64,000 nucleotides of DNA from Caloramator mitchellensis (GTDB lineage Bacteria > Bacillota > Clostridia > Clostridiales > Caloramatoraceae), in the NCBI RefSeq assembly GCF_001440545.1, contig NZ_LKHP01000002.1, positions 62,001 through 126,000 on the forward strand, read 5' to 3'. Shown piece by piece: positions 52,595-62,743 of this stretch (position 1 is its first letter; each line of letters opens with the position of its first letter). The notes beneath the pieces were generated by a model that was not told where the DNA came from, searched no databases, and saw nothing but the letters and a program-made list of their open reading frames with translations. The translations under genes were made by a program, and so were the position numbers.

Positions 52595-52894
52595 ATGTCT
52601 GCATTAATAATAGGTGGAGATAAAGTGCAAACTATTATAAAAGGACTAAGAAATAAAGGTTTTAATGAAATAAAGCATATAAGCGGAAGAAAACCATGTG
52701 AAAAAGTAATTACTTCTCTTTTAAAGCTTGATAAATATGATATTATTTTGGTCTTAACAGATTATGTAAATCATTGCTTATGCACAAACTTAAAAAACAA
52801 AACTTGTAAATGTAAAAATTGCAATGTAATTTATTGCAAACGTTCATGGCCTTTAATAGAAGAAAAACTAACATCATTTTCTTTGGAGGTATGA
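52595..52894 (+). CDS. DUF2325 protein
   Basis: A 99-residue protein with the DUF2325 pattern: start ALIIGGDKVQTIIKGLRNKG, the HISGRKPCEK segment near 28-37, LVLTDYVNHCL near 52-62 and the final KRSWPLIEEKL. It has six cysteines, including CKCKNC near 70-75, suggesting metal binding. TGGAGGAT precedes the ATG. A Fur box overlaps its promoter, so it belongs to the iron-limitation response; biochemical function unknown. Confidence 0.9.
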   Translation: MSALIIGGDKVQTIIKGLRNKGFNEIKHISGRKPCEKVITSLLKLDKYDIILVLTDYVNHCLCTNLKNKTCKCKNCNVIYCKRSWPLIEEKLTSFSLEV

Positions 52895-52896
52895 TA

Positions 52897-53475
52897 ATGT
52901 TTATTACTCATGTATTTGAATCTATTAAAATTACAAATGACTATAAATTGTATACCCTAAGCCAAATACTATATCATGCTGCACCTACTATTTTTTCAGA
53001 TAAGCCGTCAACAATCATTAATTTCAACAATATAGAAAATTCCTTTTATGCCATTTTGCCTTCTGTTAAACTTGAACTATTCAAAAAATACCATCTGCTT
53101 TCGTTTGAACTTCTTAGAAAGGATAATAGATGCGTTATTTTATTTTATAAAAAAGATTTATTACTTAATGCCTTCAATAATAATATAAACTTCTTAACTG
53201 CATTTGGGTTTGACCGAAATATGAAATTAAGTGATGTTTTTTCTCTGCTTAAACAAAAATTTTCATACCGTTGTCCCCATGAAATCGGTATTTTCTTAGG
53301 TATTCCTAAAGAAGATGTAATGGCTTTTATTTCAAACAACATTCCTTGCAAATTTTGTGGTTATTGGAAAGTATATTATGATGTTGAGCAGGCAAAAGAA
53401 ATATTCCTGAAATATGATGAAGCTAAACTAATAGCAATTAATTATATTGAAAATAGTTTGATTTATAGCTCGTAA
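52897..53475 (+). CDS. DUF3793 protein
   Basis: A 192-residue clostridial protein recognised by YHAAPTIFSDKPSTIINF near 27-44, the central LSFELL..RCVILFYKK region, and the C-terminal block CPHEIGIFLGIPKEDVMAFI and CKFCGYWKVYYDVEQA near 130-165. The start is the ATG 7 nt after GGAGG at the end of the DUF2325 gene; the two stop/start regions nearly touch. These families often occur together under iron control. No catalytic activity known to me; the two close cysteines may bind metal. Confidence 0.88.
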   Translation: MFITHVFESIKITNDYKLYTLSQILYHAAPTIFSDKPSTIINFNNIENSFYAILPSVKLELFKKYHLLSFELLRKDNRCVILFYKKDLLLNAFNNNINFLTAFGFDRNMKLSDVFSLLKQKFSYRCPHEIGIFLGIPKEDVMAFISNNIPCKFCGYWKVYYDVEQAKEIFLKYDEAKLIAINYIENSLIYSS

Positions 53476-53547
53476 CTTCTTATTAATCTAATATCTATTT
53501 ATTAAATAATTGAATGGTATCATATCCTTATAAAGTCGTAAAAAACT

Positions 53548-53569
53548 AAGTGCAGCAATTGCTGCACTT
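53548..53569. terminator. Bidirectional terminator before guaA end
   Basis: A perfect 22-nt palindrome, AAGTGCAGCAA and its complement, between the convergent DUF3793 and guaA genes, touching the guaA stop codon. AAAAA precedes it 2 nt upstream and TT follows. Confidence 0.8.
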
Positions 53570-55101
53570 TATTCCCACTCAATCGTTGCAGGTGGTTTAC
53601 TTGTTATATCATATACAACCCTGTTAACTCCTTTTACTTCATTAACAATCCTTGATGATGCCTTTGCAAGAACATCATATGGTATTCTAAACCAGTCGGA
53701 GGTCATTCCATCAACGCTCTCCACTGCTCTTAATGCAATTGTATAGGCATAGGTTCTTTCATCACCCATTACACCAACGCTCTTTATGTCAGGCAGCACA
53801 GCAAAATACTGCCAGATTTCCTTGTCAAGGTCTGCCCTCTTTATCTCTTCTCTGAAAATAAAATCTGCTTGTCTTAGTATATTCAGCTTATCCTCTGTAA
53901 TCTCACCTAAAACCCTGATAGCAAGCCCTGGTCCTGGGAATGGCTGCCTTGAAACCAATTCTTCTGGTATTCCAAGTTTTCTTCCAACTTCTCTTACTTC
54001 ATCTTTAAAAAGCTCCCTTAGAGGCTCTATTAGTTTAAATTTTAAATCTTCTGGGAGCCCTCCAACATTATGATGGCTCTTTATAGTTGCTGAAGTTTTT
54101 GTTCCACTTTCGACTACATCAGGATAAATGGTTCCTTGTACTAAAAATTCAGCATCCTTTATCTTTTTTGCTTCTTCTTCAAAAACCCTTATGAATTCTT
54201 CTCCTATTATCTTTCTCTTTTTTTCAGGGTCAGAAATCCCCTTTAACTTTCCTAAAAATCTTTCCCTTGCATTGACCATAATAAGATTCATATTAAACTT
54301 TTCTCTAAATGTATTGTAAACTTCTTCTGCTTCGTTTAATCTTAAAAGTCCATGGTCTACAAATATGCAAGTCAAGTTATCTTTTATTGCTTTATGCACC
54401 AAAACTGCTGCAACAGAAGAATCTACTCCGCCTGAAAGAGCACAAATGGCCTTCTTGTCTCCTACAAATTCTCTTATTTCATTTATCTTATCATCTGCAA
54501 AGGAAGACATATTCCAATTGCCGCTTACTTTACAAACTTCAAACAGGAAATTTCTTATAATCTCCTTGCCATACTGGGAATGATGAACCTCTGGGTGGAA
54601 CTGAAGCCCATATATTTTTCTTTCCTCGTCAGCCATACCAGCTATTTGGCAGCTTTCGCTTGATGCTATTATTTTAAACCCTTCAGGAAGCTTTACAATC
54701 TGGTCTGTATGGCTCATCCAGCATATACTTTCCTTTTTAGTTCCCTTAAATATTAAAGATGCCGTATCAAAATTTATAAGGGTGTTGCCATATTCCCTGA
54801 CTTCAGCCCTATCTACTCTTCCGCCAAGACTCTGGGCAATTAGCTGGTCGCCATAGCATATGCCTAATATTGGAATATTCAATTTGAATATTTCTTCATC
54901 AACCCTTGGTGCTCCCTCTTCATATACGCTGTTAGGTCCACCTGAAAATATTATACCCATAGGATTATTTTTCTTTATTCTATCAACTGCTTCGTCGTAT
55001 GGAATTATTTCGCAATAGACGTTGTTTTCCCTTACTCTCCTTGCTATAAGCTGGGCATACTGTCCTCCGAAATCGACTATATAAATCAATTCTTTTTCCA
55101 T
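53569..55101 (-). CDS. guaA: GMP synthase (glutamine-hydrolysing)
   Basis: A 510-residue enzyme converting XMP to GMP. The N-terminal class I glutaminase (about 1-190) has the nucleophile in LGICYGDQ and a catalytic HPEVHHS. The ATP-pyrophosphatase domain has [18 protein letters not shown] near 215-232, and the dimerisation domain ends KPPATIEWE. The ATG at 55101, behind GGAGGATTAT, is preferred to one 12 nt upstream inside that site. It lies downstream of guaB, separated by a dispersed repeat, so they are probably cotranscribed. Confidence 0.97.
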   Translation of the reverse strand: MEKELIYIVDFGGQYAQLIARRVRENNVYCEIIPYDEAVDRIKKNNPMGIIFSGGPNSVYEEGAPRVDEEIFKLNIPILGICYGDQLIAQSLGGRVDRAEVREYGNTLINFDTASLIFKGTKKESICWMSHTDQIVKLPEGFKIIASSESCQIAGMADEERKIYGLQFHPEVHHSQYGKEIIRNFLFEVCKVSGNWNMSSFADDKINEIREFVGDKKAICALSGGVDSSVAAVLVHKAIKDNLTCIFVDHGLLRLNEAEEVYNTFREKFNMNLIMVNARERFLGKLKGISDPEKKRKIIGEEFIRVFEEEAKKIKDAEFLVQGTIYPDVVESGTKTSATIKSHHNVGGLPEDLKFKLIEPLRELFKDEVREVGRKLGIPEELVSRQPFPGPGLAIRVLGEITEDKLNILRQADFIFREEIKRADLDKEIWQYFAVLPDIKSVGVMGDERTYAYTIALRAVESVDGMTSDWFRIPYDVLAKASSRIVNEVKGVNRVVYDITSKPPATIEWE

Positions 55102-55201
55102 ATAATCCTCCATTTAAATATTTTTTGAAGTATCTTTTGATTATTAAGCATAATACTTTTATACATTTATAAAATAAACTTTAAAATAAATATCATTTAT
55201 T

Positions 55202-55254
55202 CTTGTCCTAATTGTCAAACAACTCAAGAAGTCAAGAAATCAAGTGAATGTCAC
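55202..55254 (-). repeat. Dispersed tail repeat, copy E
   Basis: CTTGTCCTAATTGTCAAAC followed by the CAAG units and GTGAATGTCAC. On the minus strand it starts immediately after the TGA stop of guaB and sits in the guaB-guaA intergenic region. No foldback partner is attached. Confidence 0.87.
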
Positions 55255-56721
<1,467 letters not shown>

Positions 56722-56777
56722 TTAGGTTAAATATTTACTTTATTAGCATAACTATAAAAAATTTATTTTATACAAGC

Positions 56778-56904
56778 AAAAAGGCATACTACGAGTAAAG
56801 CGTAGTATGCCAAAAAAAGCATATTAAGCCTTACTCATAGTCAGGTGGTTTACGGCCACCCGGTAGAGACTCCAAAGCCACATCCTTCGGATTATATGAG
56901 TAGG
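56778..56904 (-). promoter_or_regulatory. Guanine riboswitch with terminator controlling guaB
   Basis: The aptamer (56829-56904, minus strand) has CCTACTCATATAATCC, GGATGTGG, TCTCTACCGGG and CCTGACTATGAGTAAGG. The ligand-pairing base in GACTATG is C (position 56840), which means guanine rather than adenine. The usual AGTTTCT is AGTCTCT, one change at a flipped-out position. A perfect 11-bp terminator GGCATACTACG/CGTAGTATGCC plus five U follows (56778-56811). The 3' side of P1 can also pair with the terminator loop and stem, giving an antiterminator; guanine should switch guaB off. It occupies much of the 271-nt gap. Confidence 0.96.
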
Positions 56905-56977
56905 TTCGTGTCAAAATTTATCGTTTTTTAGTATTATATACTTAATAAGTAGCTTCGTCAATAAGTTAACTATAAAA

Positions 56978-57400
56978 TTATATATTTATTGCTATATTCT
57001 CAATAAATCTTTTTATATCATCGGTATTATTAATTAAAATACCATAAATTGTTTCATCGTCGATATCTATATACATATGAACAATTCTATTCCTGAATTT
57101 TGCCATCAAAAAGTATTTTTCTATGTCTTTTTTATCTATTATCCCTTTATTGCTTAATATCTCAAATGAATCCCTGTTAGTTTCAACTTTTCCCCATCTA
57201 TTTCTTGCTATAATATGATTTGCTATATCAAGCATTGCTTCTATTGATGTCTGCAGCAGATATTTTGCACTATCAATATTTCTGAAATCTTTTAGAAATT
57301 CATCTTTTGATAATCTCTTAAGTTCATTAATTTTCCTTAAATTATCTTCAACAAAAATAATCTTTTGCTTTATTTTTTCGAAATCAATATTTAAAATCAT
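56978..57400 (-). CDS. HEPN-domain toxin (HepT-like, DUF86)
   Basis: A 140-residue helical protein of the HEPN/DUF86 family. The RNase motif RX4HXY is present as RNRIVHMY near 107-114, with the conserved Tyr that antitoxins AMPylate in studied pairs. MLDIANHIIARNRWG near 56-70 is also typical. Its start overlaps the nucleotidyltransferase gene by 4 nt (ATGA), so the two are coupled. Best read as the toxin of a type VII HEPN/MNT system; activity is not shown. Confidence 0.9.
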   Translation of the reverse strand: MILNIDFEKIKQKIIFVEDNLRKINELKRLSKDEFLKDFRNIDSAKYLLQTSIEAMLDIANHIIARNRWGKVETNRDSFEILSNKGIIDKKDIEKYFLMAKFRNRIVHMYIDIDDETIYGILINNTDDIKRFIENIAINI

Positions 57401-57816
57401 GAACTTACACCTCGATTTTTAAAACTATAAAAATAATCTTTATTAAATGAATCAATAAAATACTTTTCATCTCTGTATTTTCTATAAACATATTCAACAA
57501 AATCGCTTAATTTATTATAATCCCTTACAAAAAGCTCTCTTCCTTCATTTACCGCTATAATTTGAAGAGCTGTAGGTGCCTTTATCAAATTCACCAGATC
57601 GACTTCGTCAAAACTAAGTATTTCTGAAATTTTAGCAACTATTTTCGTTTCTTCAAAAAAGTCTATATCTTTTTCGAAAAGGACAGCAAAATCGATGTCG
57701 CTTTCCTCTCGCTGATATTCAGTTCCATAAGAACCTATTAGGTATACTGCCAATATATTTTTATCTCTTTCAAAATACTCAATTAAATTTGGAATTTTTT
57801 CCTCTATGCTAAACAT
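57397..57816 (-). CDS. MNT-domain antitoxin nucleotidyltransferase (MntA-like)
   Basis: A 139-residue minimal nucleotidyltransferase. The active site GSX10DXD is complete: GSYGTEYQREESDID near 27-41, with a third acidic residue in EVDLVNL near 91-97. In characterised pairs this enzyme adds AMP to the HEPN toxin and inactivates it. AAGGAGTGATTTT precedes the ATG. It lies upstream of the toxin gene and just downstream of larC with a short repeat between them. Confidence 0.9.
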   Translation of the reverse strand: MFSIEEKIPNLIEYFERDKNILAVYLIGSYGTEYQREESDIDFAVLFEKDIDFFEETKIVAKISEILSFDEVDLVNLIKAPTALQIIAVNEGRELFVRDYNKLSDFVEYVYRKYRDEKYFIDSFNKDYFYSFKNRGVSS

Positions 57817-57827
57817 AAAATCACTCC

Positions 57828-57853
57828 TTAGGTGCCAGGCACTTAAGATTAAG
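57828..57853 (-). repeat. Short palindrome-bearing repeat, copy 2
   Basis: The minus strand reads CTTAATCTTAAGTGCCTGG then CACCTAA, one base different from the copy at 19160-19185. It contains the larC stop codon at its edge and lies 12 nt before the antitoxin start. Confidence 0.7.
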
Positions 57854-59003
57854 ATTTAACATTTTTTAAATGAAAATATACTTCCTTCAATGGGATATTT
57901 TTTTCAATAGCGATTCTTTTCAGGTCTTCAAATTCAAAGGACTCGTTTACAACTTCATCGTTTAGCTTTGAAATTTTAATTTTAATGTCGCCCAAATCAG
58001 TCCTTACATTTTTAAATTCTCTTTCAAGCTCATATCTTTTTATGTTAAATTTTCTAATTCCAATGGTCGTTGTTTCTTTGAATAAAGTTTCAATAATTGA
58101 CTTTTCATTGTTAGACTTTGTCAAAACAGAAATCACAATTCCTGGTCTGTTTTTTTTCATATAAACAGGTGTTAAATATACATCAAGTGCACCTTTTTCA
58201 AATAATTTATCCATAACATATCCATAAAATTGTGGATTCATATCATCTATTGTTGTTTCAAGCAAAACAACCTCTTCTCTATCCTCTTCGCCAAGCATAA
58301 CCCTCAAAACGTTAGGCTTATCGCTGTTTTTCTTCCCGCAACCGTATCCTACAACCTTTACCTTCATATTAAAACTTTCAACAAACTCATCACAGAGCCC
58401 CTTTAATATTGCTGCACCTGTTGGAGTTGTAAGTTCAAATTTTCTATCATCGCAATATATAGGAACATCCCTAAGTATATTTATTGTAGCAGGTGCGGGA
58501 ACTGGCAGGATTCCATGCTGGCATTTAACAAATCCGCTCCCTGTATTAACATATGAAGAAACTATCCTCGCAGGCTTTAGGTAGTCTATACAAATTGCCA
58601 CCCCAACAATATCGACTATCGAATCAACTGCTCCCACCTCATGGAAATGAACCTCTTCGATTGTCTTGCCATGAACCTTTGCCTCTGCCTCTGCAACAAT
58701 CCTGAATATTTTATTTGCAATATTCTTTGTATTTTCGTTTAAGCTGCTATTATCTATCAGCTTCTTTATATCAAAATAATTTCTTCCGTGGTGATGTATA
58801 TGCTCTTCCTTTATATGAACGTAAAAGTCTGTTCCTTCTATTCCATTTTTTATGCTCTTTTTAATTTCAATATCATACTCATCATCTAAGTCTAACTTTT
58901 TAAGGTTTTCAATCAAGTATTCCTTAGGAACTCCAACATCTAAAAGTGCCCCAACAGCCATGTCACCGCTTATTCCTGAAAAGCAATCAAAGTAAAGTAT
59001 CAT
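57849..59003 (-). CDS. larC: Nickel-pincer cofactor nickel insertase LarC
   Basis: A 384-residue LarC/DUF111 protein that inserts nickel into the pincer cofactor of lactate racemase and relatives. It begins LYFDCFSGISGDMAVGALLD, followed by a His-rich loop (EEHIHHHGRNY) near 68-78 and EVHFHEVGAVDSIVDIVG near 117-134. It is one continuous frame, unlike the frameshifted larC1/larC2 of some lactobacilli. Its ATG overlaps larB by 4 nt. The stop codon lies within a short repeat. Confidence 0.95.
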   Translation of the reverse strand: MILYFDCFSGISGDMAVGALLDVGVPKEYLIENLKKLDLDDEYDIEIKKSIKNGIEGTDFYVHIKEEHIHHHGRNYFDIKKLIDNSSLNENTKNIANKIFRIVAEAEAKVHGKTIEEVHFHEVGAVDSIVDIVGVAICIDYLKPARIVSSYVNTGSGFVKCQHGILPVPAPATINILRDVPIYCDDRKFELTTPTGAAILKGLCDEFVESFNMKVKVVGYGCGKKNSDKPNVLRVMLGEEDREEVVLLETTIDDMNPQFYGYVMDKLFEKGALDVYLTPVYMKKNRPGIVISVLTKSNNEKSIIETLFKETTTIGIRKFNIKRYELEREFKNVRTDLGDIKIKISKLNDEVVNESFEFEDLKRIAIEKNIPLKEVYFHLKNVKS

Positions 59004-59767
59004 CTTTCTCCTCCGTTCTTTGTAAAACCTTTGTTTATCATTGATGCCAAATAACCTGCCCCAAAACCATTGTCTATGTTAACTACAGAAATTCCCGCTG
59101 CACAGGAGTTTAGCATTGTTAATAATGCCGACAATCCATTGAAATTTGCACCATAACCTACGCTTGTTGGAACTGCAATAACAGGAACATCCACCAGCCC
59201 TGCAACAACTGATGGAAGAGCCCCCTCCATTCCTGCAACAGCTACAATGCAGTTAGCATCCCTGATTTTATCTAAATTTAAAAACAACCTATGTATTCCT
59301 GCAACACCAACATCATATACTCTTTCTACATTATTGCCGAAAGCCTCCAAAGTAATTGCAGCTTCCTCAGCAACTTTTATATCAGCTGTTCCTCCAGTTA
59401 CTACAGCAACCTTTCCAACCTTTTCAACATCCTTTGGATTTATTATGCAAATTCTTGCAATTTTATTGTATATCATATTTTCCGAAATATCTTTAATATT
59501 TTCAAATACTTCCTCACTCATCCTTGTCGCAAGAATATTCGCATCCCTATTTAACATATCTATCAAAATTCTTCTTAAATGCTCTATATCCTTACCTTCA
59601 GTAAACACAACTTCGGGGTAGCCAACCCTTAAGGCTCTATGGTAATCAAGTTTTGCAAAATGCAAGTCCTTGTAAGGTATATCCTTTAATGAATTTACAG
59701 CGTCATCAATTTCTATTATTCCATCCTTTACATCACTTAAAATTTTCTTTAAATCGTCCCTGTTCAT
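59000..59767 (-). CDS. larB: Pyridinium-3,5-biscarboxylic acid mononucleotide synthase LarB
   Basis: A 255-residue enzyme that carboxylates nicotinate adenine dinucleotide in pincer cofactor synthesis. The C-terminal two thirds resemble PurE: VAVVTGGTADIKVAEEAAIT near 123-142, VAGMEGALPSVVAGLVD near 176-192 and ALLTMLNSCAAGISVVNID near 211-229. It is coupled by 4-nt overlaps to larE upstream and larC downstream, so the three form one synthesis cassette. Confidence 0.95.
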   Translation of the reverse strand: MNRDDLKKILSDVKDGIIEIDDAVNSLKDIPYKDLHFAKLDYHRALRVGYPEVVFTEGKDIEHLRRILIDMLNRDANILATRMSEEVFENIKDISENMIYNKIARICIINPKDVEKVGKVAVVTGGTADIKVAEEAAITLEAFGNNVERVYDVGVAGIHRLFLNLDKIRDANCIVAVAGMEGALPSVVAGLVDVPVIAVPTSVGYGANFNGLSALLTMLNSCAAGISVVNIDNGFGAGYLASMINKGFTKNGGER

Positions 59768-60576
59768 CCTTTTACCCCCAAGTTTAAACTGCCTGTTTTA
59801 TAACCCGTCAAATCAAGGCTTACATACTTAAATCCCAATTCCTTTAATTTATTTTCTACATCTTCGATTAAATTCATGTTGAAAAACTTTGGAATTTCTG
59901 ATTTTGGAACTTCAATTCTTGCAATATCTCCATGACATCTTACTCTTACGTTCTTAAATCCTTTTTCTATCAAATAAATTTCCGCCATATCTATCATCTT
60001 AAGCTTAATCTTATTAACCTCTTCATTGTATGGTATCCTTGTTGCAAGGCATGCATAGGATGGCTTGTCATAAAATTTAAGCCCCATCTTTCTTGCAATT
60101 TCTCTTATATCCTGTTTAGTTAATCCCGCCATTAATAGAGGACTTTTGACACCAAGTTCCTCGACTGCCTTAAGACCAGGTCTGTAATCCTTTAAGTCAT
60201 CCGCATTTGTTCCATCTACAACATAATTTATTCCACTTTCATTTGCAAAGGAAACAAGCCTTGAAAAAACCGCCTTCTTACAAATATAGCACCTGTCTAT
60301 TGGATTATACTTGAACTCCTCTACATCCAAAAGAGGGTCATACTCAATTTCAACATGTTCCACACCTATTTCTTTAGCAAATTCCCTTGCCTCATTTATC
60401 TCCCACGACGGATAAATATATGAAACAGCAGTCCCCGCTACGGCTCTGTTTCCTAACACATCATGAGCAACCTTTAAAAGAAAAGAACTATCTATGCCAC
60501 CTGAAAGTGCAACCATAACACTTCCCATGTCCTTTAATATATCTTTTAATCTTTGCAATTTTTCATTGGTTTCCAC
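59764..60576 (-). CDS. larE: Sulfur transferase LarE, three-cysteine type
   Basis: A 270-residue PP-loop ATPase (ALSGGIDSSFLLKVAHD near 24-40) that puts sulfur on the pincer cofactor. Cys176 in PSYACLATRIPY is the conserved sulfur-donor position. Cys96 and Cys99 (RCYICKK) add two more. Enzymes with all three are reported to carry a [4Fe-4S] cluster and to act catalytically rather than sacrificing their own sulfur. The GTG at 60576 behind AAAGGGG is the likely start; the longer frame runs through a terminator. The racemase gene larA is not in the window. Confidence 0.93.
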   Translation of the reverse strand: METNEKLQRLKDILKDMGSVMVALSGGIDSSFLLKVAHDVLGNRAVAGTAVSYIYPSWEINEAREFAKEIGVEHVEIEYDPLLDVEEFKYNPIDRCYICKKAVFSRLVSFANESGINYVVDGTNADDLKDYRPGLKAVEELGVKSPLLMAGLTKQDIREIARKMGLKFYDKPSYACLATRIPYNEEVNKIKLKMIDMAEIYLIEKGFKNVRVRCHGDIARIEVPKSEIPKFFNMNLIEDVENKLKELGFKYVSLDLTGYKTGSLNLGVKG

Positions 60577-60597
60577 ATCAATTCCCCTTTCTATTAT

Positions 60598-60618
60598 AAA
60601 AAAACCCCTAAAGGGGGT
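60598..60618 (-). terminator. Terminator after the Uma2 gene
   Basis: ACCCC-TTTA-GGGGT-type stem with seven U on the minus strand, directly after the Uma2 stop codon and upstream of larE. It suggests that larE starts from its own promoter or depends on read-through. Confidence 0.8.
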
Positions 60619-60619
60619 A

Positions 60620-61171
60620 TTAATCATAAATCTCATTTAATTTCATTTCGACATTATCAAAACAGGACGATTTTACCAGGTCGTCCTTTGAAAATGTAGC
60701 ATACTCAAAATATACGCCATCCTGCAAAACAAAAACTTGTATAGTTTTACTTTTAGGACTTGCAATCCAGTATTCCCCTACACCAAAACGTGCATACAAA
60801 TCCATTTTTCGTATATAGTCAAAAGATGCATTTGAAGGAGATAAAACTTCTACAATAAGCTTTGGAACTCCCCGATAATTATCTTTTGTCAATTTTGATT
60901 TATCGCAAATGACTGCGATATCAGGTTGAACAACATGCTTTTCGTTTGTAGCTTCATTTTCAAATATGACATCATACGGAGCAATTAATGGCTCGCACTC
61001 TCTTTCGGAAAATAAATCTAAAAACTTTGCAAACAACCTTCCTACAGTTCTTTGATGTTCTGTAGATGGAGAGGTCCATAAATAAATTTCACCATCTATA
61101 AGTTCTGCCCTCTTGTCCTTTGTTATTTCAAGAAATTCTTGGTAAGTATACTTCTTTGGTGTAGGTAACAT
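60620..61171 (-). CDS. Uma2-family protein (restriction endonuclease-like fold)
   Basis: A 183-residue Uma2/DUF820 protein with a PD-(D/E)XK-type core: RAELIDGEIYLWT near 18-30, VQPDIAVICDKSK near 81-93 and KLIVEVLSPSN near 103-113, supplying the Glu, Asp and Glu of a nuclease-like site. Such genes are numerous in some genomes, and their role is unclear; some are transposon-associated nucleases. GGGTTGG precedes the ATG weakly. A terminator follows. Confidence 0.88.
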   Translation of the reverse strand: MLPTPKKYTYQEFLEITKDKRAELIDGEIYLWTSPSTEHQRTVGRLFAKFLDLFSERECEPLIAPYDVIFENEATNEKHVVQPDIAVICDKSKLTKDNYRGVPKLIVEVLSPSNASFDYIRKMDLYARFGVGEYWIASPKSKTIQVFVLQDGVYFEYATFSKDDLVKSSCFDNVEMKLNEIYD

Positions 61172-61234
61172 AAAACCAACCCCTAATCTTTTCTCCTAAT
61201 CTAATTATATTTTATTTTTAAATATTTACAATAA

Positions 61235-62497
61235 TCATATTGAGCTTAGAAGCAGCATTATGTTCAGAATAGAAACTATTATTCCTATAATCCAAAGCAC
61301 AATCTTAGAAGAAGGTCTATTTGCATAACTTTTCATCACTTTTTTTGACGATGTAAGGCTAATTAGTAAAAATATTGTTACTGGTAGCTGAATACTTAAA
61401 AGCATTTGTGATATTACAAGCCCCTTAAATGGGTTGCTAATAAGGAAAATTATTAAGAGTGCCCCAATTAAAGTTAATCCCACGCCAACCTTTGTGTGGC
61501 TGTCGTGAATATCATAGGGTTCATTGAATATACCAGCATATATAGAACCACCTGCCATTCCAGCAGTTATGCTTGAAGATATTCCGGCAAACAAAAGTGC
61601 AATTGCAAATATTAATGATGCTGCATTTCCAAGCAATGGCCTTAACATACTCTGTGCCTGTTCGAGCTCTGTTACCACGATACCATTCTTAAAAAATGTT
61701 GATGCAGCAACCAGTATCATCGCGCTGTTTATTGCCCATCCAATGAGCATTGAAAAAAGTGTATCCATAAATTCAAACTTGAGCTGTTTTTCCATAACTT
61801 TTTCATCCTCTAAGTTCCATTGACGGCTTTGAATAATTTCAGAATGCAAAAACAAATTATGTGGCATAACAACAGCACCAAGAACGCTCATAATGATTGG
61901 CATTGAACCCTCTGGAAAAGAAGGAGTAATCCATCCTGCAAGTGCCTTCCCCCACTCAATGTCCGCAAGTGTTAGTTCAAATATAAATGAAAGTCCAATT
62001 ATTGAAACAAATCCAATAATCCACTTCTCAATTTTTTTGTATGAATTTGAATAAAGCATATAGCTTACAAGCAATGTAATCATTATCGCTCCAGCTTTTA
62101 TTGGTATTTTAAACAACATATTAAGCGCTATCGCCCCGCCTAAAATTTCAGCAAGTGCAGTTGAAATAGCTGCTAATATTGCACTGAATAATACAAATCT
62201 GCTTGTTATTGGGCTTAAATGTTCAGTTGCAGCTTCAGATAAACATTTTCCCGTTACAATTCCAAGGTGAGCTGCATTGTGTTGAAGAACAATAAGCATA
62301 ATTGTTGATAAAGTAACCATCCACAAAAGCTTATATCCGTAATCGGCACCGGCTGCTACATTTGATGCCCAATTACCCGGATCAATAAATCCTACCGTTA
62401 CCAAAAGGCCTGGTCCTATATATTTAAAAAAATCCCTTGCCATAAGATTTGGAGTATGCCCTCCCGCAAAGTGCTCCTTGAAAAACTTCTTTATCAT
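61235..62497 (-). CDS. mntH: NRAMP-family divalent metal transporter
   Basis: A 420-residue NRAMP protein with 11 helices. Metal-binding motifs are DPGN (residues 39-42, GFIDPGNWASN) in helix 1 and MPHNLFLHS in helix 6 near 210-218; both are canonical, favouring Mn2+ or Fe2+ uptake with protons. The Met of MPH excludes the aluminium and magnesium transporter subgroups. It lies beside larEBC, but canonical NRAMPs are not dedicated nickel carriers, so a functional link is uncertain. The leader is very AT-rich, with repeated TTATATAATAATT. Confidence 0.93.
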   Translation of the reverse strand: MIKKFFKEHFAGGHTPNLMARDFFKYIGPGLLVTVGFIDPGNWASNVAAGADYGYKLLWMVTLSTIMLIVLQHNAAHLGIVTGKCLSEAATEHLSPITSRFVLFSAILAAISTALAEILGGAIALNMLFKIPIKAGAIMITLLVSYMLYSNSYKKIEKWIIGFVSIIGLSFIFELTLADIEWGKALAGWITPSFPEGSMPIIMSVLGAVVMPHNLFLHSEIIQSRQWNLEDEKVMEKQLKFEFMDTLFSMLIGWAINSAMILVAASTFFKNGIVVTELEQAQSMLRPLLGNAASLIFAIALLFAGISSSITAGMAGGSIYAGIFNEPYDIHDSHTKVGVGLTLIGALLIIFLISNPFKGLVISQMLLSIQLPVTIFLLISLTSSKKVMKSYANRPSSKIVLWIIGIIVSILNIMLLLSSI

Positions 62498-62618
62498 GCC
62501 ATCACCTCTTTAACCTTTGTATTTATTATATAATAATTATATAATAATAATTTTCCTTTTTAAATAGGAGTTTTACAAGCTTTTGGAAAATTATACTTAA
62601 TAATGTTTTATTTAAGTT

Positions 62619-62709
62619 GCCCCATGATATGATTTCAAATTAACATATTTCATGAACCTTAGCCTAGGTTGGAATCATGAGCATATACTTGTGAAATCAT
62701 TCATGGGGC
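62619..62709. repeat. Foldback element, 91 nt
   Basis: GCCCCATGATATGATTTCA (62619-62637) pairs with TGAAATCATTCATGGGGC (62692-62709). Inside, CATGAACCT pairs with AGGTTGG..CATG. The left arm is identical for 20 nt (CCCCATGATATGATTTCAAA) to that of the element at 6412. It is located between the NRAMP gene and the end of the lectin-like gene. Confidence 0.8.
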
Positions 62710-62743
62710 CAAAGTTTAAACTCTTGTTATATCTCCACCTATT

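Noticed and set aside
62498-62618. A Fur or MntR operator in the NRAMP leader
   Set aside because: The leader has repeated TATAATAATT tracts but no convincing palindrome matching either consensus.
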